Shown here: in pieces, positions 55,959 to 64,000 of the stretch
How positions within the stretch are numbered: the stretch's first letter is position 1
How the letters are laid out: the number at the start of each line of letters is the position of its first letter
Source of the DNA: Frankia alni ACN14a
GTDB taxonomy: Bacteria; Actinomycetota; Actinomycetes; Frankiales; Frankiaceae
Assembly (NCBI RefSeq): GCF_000058485.1
Contig: NC_008278.1
Span: 6,132,962 to 6,196,961, forward strand
Length of the DNA stretch: 64,000 bases
Direction: 5' to 3'
The notes under the pieces: generated by a model
Seen by the model: the letters and a program-made list of their open reading frames with translations, nothing else
What the model was told of the DNA's origin: nothing
The model's database searches: none
Translations under genes and position numbers: made by a program

Positions 55959-56872
55959 GCGGCACGCCGATCGTCCTGGCGGATCCGCCCGGCCCCCGGG
56001 GCCGGCGGCGCATCCTGATCTCCAGCATCGTCGCGCTCGCCGTCATCGCCGGGCTGATCACGTTGGCCCTGCTGCGGCTGGCGGACCACGGGCAGCTCGA
56101 CGGCGAGCTGTGGAGCGTGTTCGTCGACCAGCCAGACCTGCGGACCCTGCTGTGGAACGGCCTGCTCGACACGCTGCGTGCGGCGCTGACGGCGATGGTC
56201 TTCGCCGTGGTCCTCGGCGTCGCGCTGGCGATGGCGCGGATGTCGCGGCACCGCGCCGTGCGCATCCCCGCCACCGCCGTGGTCGAGCTGTTCCGCAGCC
56301 TGCCGGTGCTCATGCTGATCCTGTTCGCCTACCTGGGGCTGCCGGCGCTCGGCTGGAAGCTGTCGGCTTTCTGGGCCCTGGTGCTCGGCCTGACCGCCTA
56401 CAACGGGGCGGTGATCAGCGAGATCTTCCGGGCGGGGATCGCCTCGATCGACCGGGGGCAGACCGAGGCCGCCGCGGCGCTCGGGCTGCGGCCGGTGCAG
56501 GTCTTCCGGCTCATCCAGTTCCCGCAGGCGGTCCGGCGGATGAGCCCGACCCTGATCAGTCAGCTGGTGACCCTGCTCAAGGACACCTCCCTCGGTTTCG
56601 TCATCGCCTACAGCGAGCTGCTGCGCTCCGGGCGCGGCGCCGTGGAGTTCCTCGGCAGCCGGTACGCCCTGCCGATCTACACGGCGATCGCGGTCATCTA
56701 CATCGTGACCAACAGCCTGCTGTCGGCACTGGCCCGGTGGCTCGACCGGCGGCAGAACCGCCGGCTCGGCGGCGGGCACGCGCAGCTGCCCCTGGACGCC
56801 GCGACGGCCGCCGGCGCCCCGCCGGCGGCAGCGGTGCCCGAGCAGGGCGGCTCGGGTGGCACCCTGACCTGA
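55955..56872 (+). CDS. gluD: Glutamate ABC transporter permease GluD
   Basis: 305 aa permease. TM segments start near residue 20 (LISSIVALAVIAGLITLALL), then an EAA loop EAAAALGLRPVQVFRLIQFP and YAIPIYTAI-like end. Together with GluC it forms the transport channel. ATG 55955 overlaps the gluC stop (ATGA). The C-terminal ~45 residues are Ala/Gly/Pro-rich. Last gene of the operon. Confidence 0.92.
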   Translation: MSGTPIVLADPPGPRGRRRILISSIVALAVIAGLITLALLRLADHGQLDGELWSVFVDQPDLRTLLWNGLLDTLRAALTAMVFAVVLGVALAMARMSRHRAVRIPATAVVELFRSLPVLMLILFAYLGLPALGWKLSAFWALVLGLTAYNGAVISEIFRAGIASIDRGQTEAAAALGLRPVQVFRLIQFPQAVRRMSPTLISQLVTLLKDTSLGFVIAYSELLRSGRGAVEFLGSRYALPIYTAIAVIYIVTNSLLSALARWLDRRQNRRLGGGHAQLPLDAATAAGAPPAAAVPEQGGSGGTLT

Positions 56873-56943
56873 GCCGTCCCGACCGGGCGCCCGGTCCAGC
56901 GATCCGACAGGACGCGCGGTCAGCGGGCCGACGGGACGCCCGG

Positions 56944-59121
56944 TCAGCGAGCCGTGCCCACCGCCCGGGTCTCCCGGACCACGGTCACCCGGATCTGACC
57001 CGGGTAGGTGAGCTCGTCCTCGATCTGCCGGGCGACGTCGCGGGCGAGCAGGTGGGCGGCGACGTCGTCAACCTCCTCGGGGACGACCATGACCCGCACC
57101 TCCCGGCCCGCCTGCATCGCGAACACCCGGTCGACCCCCGGGCGATCACCGGCGATCTGCTCGATCCGTTCGAGCCGCTTCACGTACGACTCCAGGCTGT
57201 CGCGGCGCGCCCCCGGCCGGCCGCCGGAGATCTGGTCGGCCGCCTGGGTCAGCACGGCGCACAGCGAGCGGGGCGCGACCTCGTTGTGGTGCGCCTCGAT
57301 CGCGTGCACGACCTCCTCGGACTCCCCGTAGCGGCGGGCCACGTCCGCGCCGATGAGGGCATGGGACCCCTCGACCTCGTGCGTCAGCGCCTTGCCGAGG
57401 TCGTGCAGCAGCGCCGCGCGCTTCGCCAGGGGCAGCGCCATCCGCAGCTCCGCGGCCATGATCCCGGCGAGGTGAGCGCTCTCGATGAGGTGCGCGAGCA
57501 CGTTCTGGCCGTAGCTGGTGCGGTAACGCAGCCGCCCGAGCAGGGTGACCAGCTCGGGGTGCATCTCGGAGATCCCGGTCTCGAGCAGCGCGTCCTCGCC
57601 GGCGCGCACGCAGCGCTCCTCGACCTCCACCTGAGCGCGCGCGTACTCCTCCTCGATGCGATGCGGGTGGATGCGCCCGTCGGACACCAGCGCCGCGAGC
57701 GTGATCCGGCCGATCTCCCGGCGCACCGGGTCGAAGCAGCTCAGCAGGACCGCCTCCGGGGTGTCGTCGATCAGCACGTTCACCCCGGTGACGGACTCGA
57801 AGGTCCGGATGTTGCGCCCCTCGCGGCCGATGATCCGGCCCTTCATCTCGTCGCCCGGCAGGTGCAGCACGGTGACGACGGACTCGGTGGTCTGGTCGGA
57901 GGCGACCCGCTGGATGGCCGTGGTCACGATTCGGCGGGCGCGTTCCTCGCCCTCCTCCTCGGCCCGCGCCTCGATCTCACGGACCAGCAGGGCAGCCTCG
58001 CGGCGGGCCTCGTGCTCGATGGTCGAGACGAGCTCGGCCCGGGCCTGGACCGCGGTGAGCTCGGCGATGCGCTCCAGCGCCGCCTGCCGGGCGGCCTCGT
58101 CGTCGGCCGCCTCCGCCGTCCTGTGGGCCAGCTCGTCCTCCCGGTCGAGCAGGTCCTGCTCACGCCCGGCGAGCCGGCTGGCGTGCTCGTCCAGACCGGC
58201 GGTGCGCTCTTCGACTCGCTGTTCCCGGGCCGCAAGTGCCTCCTCCCGGCCGCGCAGTTCGGCCCGCCGGACCCGCAGCTCCTCCTCGAAGGAGGTCCGG
58301 GCCGTGGCGATCTCGGCCCGGGCGGCCTCCAGCTCGACGCGGGCCGCGTCGCGTACCGCGGCCTCCGCGCGGGAGGCGTCGGCCGCAGCCTCGGCACGAG
58401 CCTGGTTACGCAGCGAGGCGACCTCGTCCTCGCCGCGTCGGCGGATCTCCGCGGCCTCCCGCTCAACCCGGGCGAGTCGCTCCGCGGCCTCACGTTCCGC
58501 CCGAGCGACGATCTGCGCCGCCTCGCGCTCGGCCGCCCGTCGCACCGACGCCGACTCCCCCGGCGCCGACTCCCGCAACGCCGACTCCCGCAATGGCGCT
58601 TCGAGCGATGTGTCCTCCGTCGCGGCAACCCGGCTAGGCGTGTCGGCGACGGCCGCCACGGCGAGGACCGTCCCCGTGTCGACCGTCTCGGCGATCCGGC
58701 CCGTATCCGACGCGTCGGCGGGTGATCCGGCGGCCGGCGTGGGTGCACCACCGATCGCCGCCCCGGGCTCCGGCGCGGCGGCCGCATCGTGGTGGGGCGC
58801 CCGAGGGGCCGGGGAGCCGAGGCCGGCGTCCGGTGCGGCCGCTGACTCGCCGTAGGCCGCACCGGGAGCGTCACCCGCCGGCCGTTCGCCTTCGGCCGCG
58901 GGCCGGACGGGGGGCAGTACCCGCACCGCGGGTCCGTCGTCGTCGTCGAGCGCAAGCGCGTCGACGGAGGCCGCCATACCCGAGGAGCTCCGGGTTGCGC
59001 GTGTCGCGGCGCCGTAATGCCGGTCCCCCCGCGCCGTGCGCGCCAGCCACGCCACGGCGAGGATAAGCGCGACGAGCACGAGGAGAACGAGCGACAAGAG
59101 GATGACGAGAACGCCGTCCAC
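56944..59121 (-). CDS. rny: Ribonuclease Y
   Basis: 725 aa membrane-anchored endoribonuclease that starts mRNA decay. TM at the very N-terminus (VLVILLSLVLLVLVALILAV), then a ~160-residue Ala/Pro linker, a long Ala/Glu/Arg coiled coil (about 160-400), KH domain (GRIIGREGRNIRTFESVTG, about 424) and HD domain (LLHDLGKALTHEVEGSH, about 572; metal ligands His-Asp present). The usual length is ~520 aa; the linker before the coiled coil is the extra part. GTG 59121 follows GGAGGGAG. A promoter candidate lies ~270 bases upstream, so the leader is long. Confidence 0.93.
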   Translation of the reverse strand: MDGVLVILLSLVLLVLVALILAVAWLARTARGDRHYGAATRATRSSSGMAASVDALALDDDDGPAVRVLPPVRPAAEGERPAGDAPGAAYGESAAAPDAGLGSPAPRAPHHDAAAAPEPGAAIGGAPTPAAGSPADASDTGRIAETVDTGTVLAVAAVADTPSRVAATEDTSLEAPLRESALRESAPGESASVRRAAEREAAQIVARAEREAAERLARVEREAAEIRRRGEDEVASLRNQARAEAAADASRAEAAVRDAARVELEAARAEIATARTSFEEELRVRRAELRGREEALAAREQRVEERTAGLDEHASRLAGREQDLLDREDELAHRTAEAADDEAARQAALERIAELTAVQARAELVSTIEHEARREAALLVREIEARAEEEGEERARRIVTTAIQRVASDQTTESVVTVLHLPGDEMKGRIIGREGRNIRTFESVTGVNVLIDDTPEAVLLSCFDPVRREIGRITLAALVSDGRIHPHRIEEEYARAQVEVEERCVRAGEDALLETGISEMHPELVTLLGRLRYRTSYGQNVLAHLIESAHLAGIMAAELRMALPLAKRAALLHDLGKALTHEVEGSHALIGADVARRYGESEEVVHAIEAHHNEVAPRSLCAVLTQAADQISGGRPGARRDSLESYVKRLERIEQIAGDRPGVDRVFAMQAGREVRVMVVPEEVDDVAAHLLARDVARQIEDELTYPGQIRVTVVRETRAVGTAR

Positions 59122-59465
59122 CGCTGCTCCCTCCGCTATCGTCGGACCCGCCCAGGCGGGCTGGATCGGAGCGGCGAAGGACCCACGACCCGGCGCGATC
59201 AGCCGTGGAGGGGCAGCGCGGACTCCACCATTACGATAAGAAGCCCATGGCGGCAAGCTGGAGCAGACCATCAACAGAGATGGCCCATCCCGGCATGGCG
59301 ACTCGGACACCCGCTCGCGGCGGCTGCCTCCTTGTGAAGTTGAACGAGCTATCGTCACCGCGTCCCCGCGGAGGATCCTGTCACCTTTCTGGGAGAATAA
59401 GACGGGTCACATTCTCCGGTCAAGAAATTCGTCACATTGACAACAGGCGGAATTCCCGCTAGAGC
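59122..59465. other. Intergenic region and leader of rny
   Basis: 344 bases between recX (stop 59466) and rny. It has an AT-rich portion at 59370-59450 with the rny promoter candidate and then a ~265-base leader. No ORF with proper codon use is visible inside it. Confidence 0.5.
59394..59423 (-). promoter_or_regulatory. Candidate principal-sigma promoter for rny
   Basis: On the minus strand TTGACC (59418-59423) and TATTCT (59394-59399) are 18 bases apart. These are close to the TTGACA/TATAAT pattern in a locally AT-rich region. Confidence 0.65.
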
Positions 59466-60068
59466 TCAGGCGGAGGGGCCGAGGTCGCCGTCGTCCCACG
59501 TCGGCGGCTCCTCCTCTTCGGTACCGGCGCCGACCAGCTCCTGCACGACCCGGATCGCGAGCTCGGCCGGATAGCCCCGCCGCATGAGCATGGCCAGCAG
59601 CCGTCGCGTCCGCGCCTGCTCGGGCAGCCGGTCCATCGATCGCAACCGGCGCCGGACCAGATCCCGGGCCGCGTCCTCCTCGTCCTGCGCGGCGAGAGCG
59701 GACGTGGCCCCCTCGACCACGTCCGGCTGGACTCCCCGCCGACGCAGCTCCGCGGCGAGTGCCTGCCGACCCAGCCCGCGGTGGGTACGCGCCGAGGACA
59801 CGAAGGCGGCGGCGAAGGCCTTGTCGTCGACGAGCCCGACTGCGGTCAGTCGGTCGAGCACCGTCGCGGCGACGTCGTCGGTCACGCCTCGACGGCGCAG
59901 GGTCGCGGCCAGTTCGGCCCTGCTACGCGCCCGCGCCGCCAGCTGGCGCAGGCAGATCTCCCGCGCGACGACGACCGGATCGGCCGGCCGACCGGCACCG
60001 GGATCGCCTGCGGCGTCGGTGCCGGCGGCCGGACGGCGGCCGGCGTCGCGCCGACCGGCTCCCACCAT
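59466..60068 (-). CDS. recX: RecA regulator RecX
   Basis: 200 aa. RecX caps and limits RecA filaments. Three-helix repeats: REICLRQLAARARSRAELAATL, VLDRLTAVGLVDDKAFAAAF, TRRLLAMLMRRGYPAELA. ATG 60068 is 3 bases past the recA stop, so expression is tied to recA and SOS induction. Ribosome site weak, as expected for coupling. The length is typical. Confidence 0.92.
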   Translation of the reverse strand: MVGAGRRDAGRRPAAGTDAAGDPGAGRPADPVVVAREICLRQLAARARSRAELAATLRRRGVTDDVAATVLDRLTAVGLVDDKAFAAAFVSSARTHRGLGRQALAAELRRRGVQPDVVEGATSALAAQDEEDAARDLVRRRLRSMDRLPEQARTRRLLAMLMRRGYPAELAIRVVQELVGAGTEEEEPPTWDDGDLGPSA

Positions 60069-60071
60069 CGG

Positions 60072-61112
60072 TCAGAGGTCGATGGGGACCGGTGCCACCG
60101 CGTCGGATTCGACGCTGGGCAGGATGCCGAGCTTTTCCTTGATCTTCTTCTCGATCTCGTTGGCCAGGTCGGGATTGTCCCGCAGGAACGACCGGGCGTT
60201 CTCCTTGCCCTGGCCGAGCTGGTCGCCGTCGTAGGTGTACCAGGCACCGGACTTGCGGATGATGCCGTGTTCGACGCCCATGTCGATGAGGGAACCCTCG
60301 CGACTGATACCACCGCCGTAGACGATGTCGAATTCGGCGGTCCGGAACGGCGGGGCGACCTTGTTCTTCACCACCTTGACTCGCGTGCGGTTACCCACGG
60401 CCTCCGTGCCGTCCTTGAGCGTCTCGATACGGCGGACGTCGAGGCGCACCGACGCGTAGAATTTCAGCGCCTTTCCACCGGTCGTGGTCTCCGGCGAACC
60501 GAACATGACGCCGATCTTCTCGCGGAGCTGGTTGATGAAAATCGCGGTCGTGCCGGAGTTCGCCAGCGCGGCCGTCATCTTGCGCAGGGCCTGCGACATC
60601 AGCCGGGCCTGGAGGCCGACGTGGCTGTCGCCCATCTCACCCTCGATCTCGGCCCGCGGGACCAGCGCCGCCACCGAGTCGATGACGATGATGTCCAGCG
60701 CACCGGACCGCACCAGCATGTCCGCGATCTCAAGCGCCTGCTCACCGGTGTCCGGCTGGGAGACCAGCAGGTTGTCGATATCGACCCCGAGCTTCCCGGC
60801 GTACTCCGGGTCGAGGGCGTGCTCGGCGTCGATGAACGCCGCGATGCCGCCGGCCGCCTGCGCGTTCGCCACGGCGTGCAGGGCGACGGTCGTCTTCCCG
60901 GACGACTCCGGGCCGTAGATCTCGATGACGCGGCCCTTCGGAAGGCCACCGATACCGAGCGCGACATCCAGCGCGATCGAGCCCGTGGGGATGGCCTGGA
61001 TCGGCGGCCGGGTGTCGTCCCCCAATCGCATGACCGATCCCTTGCCGAACGCCTTGTCGATCTGCGCCAGGGCATTGTCCAGCGCCTTGTCACGGTCGAG
61101 TCCTGCCGCCAT
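60072..61112 (-). CDS. recA: Recombinase RecA
   Basis: 346 aa. RecA makes the strand-exchange filament and triggers LexA cleavage. N-terminal [20 protein letters not shown], Walker [10 protein letters not shown], Walker [15 protein letters not shown], loop L1/L2 region [20 protein letters not shown] and [18 protein letters not shown]-terminal acidic tail. ATG 61112 follows GGAG by 8 bases. A LexA box lies ~125 bases upstream and two DnaA-box-like sites lie between. No intein. Confidence 0.97.
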   Translation of the reverse strand: MAAGLDRDKALDNALAQIDKAFGKGSVMRLGDDTRPPIQAIPTGSIALDVALGIGGLPKGRVIEIYGPESSGKTTVALHAVANAQAAGGIAAFIDAEHALDPEYAGKLGVDIDNLLVSQPDTGEQALEIADMLVRSGALDIIVIDSVAALVPRAEIEGEMGDSHVGLQARLMSQALRKMTAALANSGTTAIFINQLREKIGVMFGSPETTTGGKALKFYASVRLDVRRIETLKDGTEAVGNRTRVKVVKNKVAPPFRTAEFDIVYGGGISREGSLIDMGVEHGIIRKSGAWYTYDGDQLGQGKENARSFLRDNPDLANEIEKKIKEKLGILPSVESDAVAPVPIDL

Positions 61113-61202
61113 TGGGGTTACTCCATGCTGAGGTCGTCGATTCTTGGCCACGGAGGTGACGTTAGGCCGTGGGTCCGACAGTTTCGAGGGCCGGGGGTGA
61201 TC

Positions 61203-61229
61203 TGTGGATAAGTGCCCGCATGGGGATAA
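61203..61229 (-). promoter_or_regulatory. DnaA boxes upstream of recA
   Basis: The minus strand carries TTATCCACA (61203-61211, a perfect E. coli-type DnaA box) and TTATCCCCA (61221-61229, one mismatch), 18 bases apart and in the same orientation. Confidence 0.6.
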
Positions 61230-61237
61230 CTCTAGCC

Positions 61238-61249
61238 GAACAGGCGTTC
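61238..61249. promoter_or_regulatory. LexA (SOS) box upstream of recA
   Basis: GAACAGGCGTTC with flanking C/G is a perfect GAAC-N4-GTTC palindrome, about 126 bases upstream of the recA start codon. Confidence 0.85.
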
Positions 61250-61279
61250 GACGGCTCGGCGACACGCCGATCGGCGCGC

Positions 61280-61474
61280 TCAGCGCTCCCGGGCGGGCAC
61301 GTCGAACTCGTCGCACACGGCCCGCCACACGGTCTTGGCGTCGTCACCGCGGGCCAGGGCCGCCTCCACCGTCGCGCCGCCGAGCCCCGCGAGCACATGA
61401 TCGCGGGCAAACGACTCCGCGTAGGCCGAACCGAACCGTATGTCCATCTTCGCCCAGAACTCGGTCAGCCTCAC
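61280..61474 (-). CDS. DUF3046 protein upstream of recA
   Basis: 64 aa. [27 protein letters not shown] and [24 protein letters not shown] followed by EFDVPARER match the actinobacterial DUF3046 family, unknown function, usually next to recA. GTG 61474 (V of VRLTEFW) gives the standard start; a GTG 15 bases upstream is possible. It ends 30 bases before the LexA box, so it is upstream of the SOS promoter and may also read into recA. Confidence 0.85.
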   Translation of the reverse strand: MRLTEFWAKMDIRFGSAYAESFARDHVLAGLGGATVEAALARGDDAKTVWRAVCDEFDVPARER

Positions 61475-61659
61475 CTCACCAGTGTGCACCGGCCGGAAAG
61501 GGTCGGGTCAACCGCCGCCGCGGCGATCGGTCCCCCTCTCGGCGGGCGCCGCCGGACCCGAACGCACCCGGCGCAACCGGGCGGCCCACAGCCGGACTCC
61601 CGAGCCCGACGGACCGCGGCCGCCGGAATCTGTCGGTGCCGCGTCGCAGACTGGACGAC

Positions 61660-64000
61660 GTGCCCAGTCGCAGCCCCACCGATCAGCCGGATCCGCTCGC
61701 GCCGTTCTCCGCGCCGACGCGGAGCTGGTTCGGCGCGGCCTTCGCCGCCCCGACGCCCGCCCAGCACGGTGCGTGGGAGGCGATCCGTGGGGGCGGCAAC
61801 GCGCTGGTCGTCGCCCCCACGGGCTCCGGAAAGACCCTCGCCGCGTTCCTGTGGTCCCTGGACACGCTGGCCCGGTCGCAGCCGCCGCCAGAGCCGACGC
61901 GCCGGTGCCGGGTGCTCTACATCAGCCCGCTCAAGGCGCTCGGCATCGATGTGGAACGCAACCTGCGCGCCCCGCTGGCGGGGATCCGGGGTGCCGCGCA
62001 GCGCCTCGGCCTGCCCCAGCCCGACATCACCGTGGGGGTTCGTTCGGGCGACACCCCGGCCGCCCAGCGGCGCGGCTTCGGGACCCGTCCGCCCGACATC
62101 CTGATCACCACGCCGGAGTCGCTGTTCCTCATGCTGACCAGCGCGGCCCGCGAGGCGCTGCGCGGAGTCGGCACGGTGATCGTCGACGAGGTGCACGCGG
62201 TGGCCGGCACCAAGCGCGGCGCCCACCTGGCCCTCAGTCTGGAGCGCCTCGACGCGCTGCTGGACCGGCCGGCACAGCGGATCGGCCTGTCGGCCACGGT
62301 GCGCCCGGTCGAGGAGGTCGCGCGCTTCCTCGGTGGGGCGGCCCCGGTGGAGGTGGTCCGGCCGCCGGCGGCGAAGACCCTCGAGATCGAGGTCGTGGTC
62401 CCCGTGGAGGACATGACCCGGCTGGGCGAGCCGCTCGTCGACGCGCCGGCGGACGGCTCCGCCGCGGCCGCCCCGCCCCGGGCGTCGATCTGGCCGGCGG
62501 TCGAGGAGCGCGTGCTCGACCTGGTGCTGGCGCACTCGTCGACGATCGTGTTCGCCAACTCGCGGCGGCTCGCCGAGCGGCTGTGCGCACGGCTGAACGA
62601 GCTCTACGCCGACCGGCTGGTCGAGGCCGCGGCCGCTGCCGACGGGCCGGAGTCGAGCCCGGCCGCGGCCAGTTCCGACGGCGCCGGCGCACCCCCGGCG
62701 CGCCTGGCCCCGGCCGCGATGATGGGCGCGGCCGGCCAGGGCGGCGGCACCGCCGCCGGGTGGCCGGAGGTCGCGCGGGCCCACCACGGCAGCGTCAGCC
62801 GCGAGCAGCGGCTGCTCATCGAGGAGGATCTCAAGGCCGGGCGGCTGCCGGCGGTCGTGGCGACCTCCAGCCTGGAGCTGGGCATCGACATGGGCGCGGT
62901 CGACCTCGTCGTCCAGATCGGCTCACCGCCGAGCGTGGCCGCCGGCATGCAGCGCGTCGGGCGCGCCGGTCACCAGGTCGACGCCACGAGCCTCGGCGTC
63001 GTCCTGCCGCAGCATCGCGGGGACCTGCTCGAGAGTGCCGTCGTCGCCGAGCGGATGCGGGCGGGGGCGATCGAGGAGGTCCATGCTCCACGCAACCCGC
63101 TCGACGTGCTCGCCCAGCAGATCGTGGCGATGACGGCGATGGACGACTGGTCCGTCGCCGATCTCGGCGTGCTGGTCCGGCGGGCGGCGTCCTTCGCGTC
63201 CCTGCCGGGGTCGGTTCTGGAGGCCGTGCTCGACATGCTCGCCGGGCGCTACCCCTCCGACGCCTTCGCCGAGCTGCGCCCCCGCATCACCTGGGACCGG
63301 GCCACCGGCATCCTGCACGGCCGGCCCGGCGCGCAGCGGCTTGCGGTGACCAGCGGCGGAACGATCCCCGACCGGGGCATGTTCGGCGTGTTCCTGATCG
63401 GGGAGAAGGCCAGCCGGGTCGGGGAGCTCGACGAGGAGATGGTCTACGAGTCGCGGGTCGGCGATGTCGTGCTGCTCGGCTCGTCGAGCTGGCGGATCGA
63501 GGAGATCACCGCGGACCGGGTGCTGGTCACCCCGGCGCCGGGCCGCCCCGGCCGGCTGCCCTTCTGGCACGGCGACGCCCCCGGTCGGCCCGCCGAGCTC
63601 GGCCGCGCGCTCGGGGCCTTCCTGCGCGAGGTCGGCCGGCTGCCGGCGCCGGCGGCGGCCGAGCGGATGCGGGCCGCCGGGCTCGACGACTGGGCCGCCG
63701 CGAACCTGCTGCGCTACCTCGACGAGCAGCGGGCCGCCGTCGGGCATCTGGGGGACGACCGGACGATCGTCGTCGAGCGGTTCCGGGACGAGATCGGCGA
63801 CTGGCGCCTCGCGGTGCACTCGCCGTTCGGCGCCCCGGTCAACGCCCCCTGGGCCCTGGCGCTCGGGGCGCGGCTGCGGGAGCGGTACGGCACCGAGGTA
63901 CAGATCATGCACACCGACGACGGCATCGTCGCCCGGATCCCGGACGCGGCGGAGGTGCCGGGCGCAGATCTCGCCCTGTTCGAGCCGGACGAGATCGACG
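61660..64000 (+). CDS. Lhr-type large DEAD/DEAH-box helicase (partial, runs off edge)
   Basis: At least 780 codons to the window end, no stop reached. N-terminal helicase motifs: APTGSGKTLAAF (about 52-63), ITTPESLFLML, VIVDEVHAVAGTKRGAHLAL (DEVH box), LSATVRP, GSVSREQRLLIEEDLKAGRLP-like, TSSLELGIDMGAVDLVVQ and MQRVGRAGH. The downstream SGGTIPDRGMFGVFL and GELDEEMVYESRVGD are typical of Lhr proteins (about 1500 aa), DNA/RNA helicases acting in repair. The start is GTG 61660; an upstream GTG 61636 is possible. A ~45-residue Ala/Gly insert sits before the second helicase lobe. Confidence 0.9.
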   Translation, partial: MPSRSPTDQPDPLAPFSAPTRSWFGAAFAAPTPAQHGAWEAIRGGGNALVVAPTGSGKTLAAFLWSLDTLARSQPPPEPTRRCRVLYISPLKALGIDVERNLRAPLAGIRGAAQRLGLPQPDITVGVRSGDTPAAQRRGFGTRPPDILITTPESLFLMLTSAAREALRGVGTVIVDEVHAVAGTKRGAHLALSLERLDALLDRPAQRIGLSATVRPVEEVARFLGGAAPVEVVRPPAAKTLEIEVVVPVEDMTRLGEPLVDAPADGSAAAAPPRASIWPAVEERVLDLVLAHSSTIVFANSRRLAERLCARLNELYADRLVEAAAAADGPESSPAAASSDGAGAPPARLAPAAMMGAAGQGGGTAAGWPEVARAHHGSVSREQRLLIEEDLKAGRLPAVVATSSLELGIDMGAVDLVVQIGSPPSVAAGMQRVGRAGHQVDATSLGVVLPQHRGDLLESAVVAERMRAGAIEEVHAPRNPLDVLAQQIVAMTAMDDWSVADLGVLVRRAASFASLPGSVLEAVLDMLAGRYPSDAFAELRPRITWDRATGILHGRPGAQRLAVTSGGTIPDRGMFGVFLIGEKASRVGELDEEMVYESRVGDVVLLGSSSWRIEEITADRVLVTPAPGRPGRLPFWHGDAPGRPAELGRALGAFLREVGRLPAPAAAERMRAAGLDDWAAANLLRYLDEQRAAVGHLGDDRTIVVERFRDEIGDWRLAVHSPFGAPVNAPWALALGARLRERYGTEVQIMHTDDGIVARIPDAAEVPGADLALFEPDEID

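Overview
The window is a high-GC actinomycete chromosome segment, most likely Frankia or a close relative. Visible markers are GTG starts, GTGA/ATGA-coupled operons, SepH, Lsr2, DUF7455 and DUF3046 proteins, a strictly polyphosphate-type glucokinase, an LCP cell-wall ligase and a truncated 13E12/DUF222 gene. The genus is an inference. I see no rRNA, tRNA, CRISPR array, insertion sequence or prophage. About 46 genes are supported; the last one (Lhr-type helicase) runs off the right edge.

Layout: 0.2-8.1 kb holds an acyl-CoA carboxylase beta subunit, a DUF222 remnant, an MFS exporter, a coupled lipoprotein/FtsH-like membrane protease pair and a small membrane protein. 8.1-10.1 kb is a coupled moaA-mobA-DUF6457 molybdenum cofactor operon. 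10.5-21.5 kb carries ppgK, sepH, a DUF7455 zinc-ribbon gene, a YihY/BrkB membrane protein, an LCP protein, an M24 aminopeptidase, lsr2 and a NYN/PIN-like gene. 22-33 kb holds an ABC ATPase and a coupled acuC - pat - SpoIIE-type regulator operon. That operon diverges from acetoacetyl-CoA synthetase, the enzyme type that AcuC/Pat acetylation systems control.

33-64 kb is a conserved actinobacterial backbone, read mostly leftward: principal sigma factor, MGH1-like glycosidase, nrdJ-nrdR, a LysM/YneA-like SOS division inhibitor divergent from lexA, hflX, an AraC-like regulator, dapF, an EAL protein, miaA, an alpha/beta hydrolase, an extradiol-dioxygenase-like gene, miaB, gluABCD (rightward), rny, recX, recA, DUF3046 and the Lhr-type helicase (rightward). 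It is a DNA repair, nucleotide supply and RNA-processing neighbourhood. LexA boxes precede the LysM gene, lexA and recA; an NrdR box and DnaA-box-like sites precede nrdR; DnaA boxes precede recA.

The most interesting points are the acetylation cassette linked to a multisensor phosphatase whose catalytic residues look degraded, a probable AUC start codon in gluC, layered SOS/DnaA/NrdR control sites, the lipoprotein/FtsH-like pair, two unassigned palindromes at gene starts, and many short in-phase or intergenic tandem repeats.
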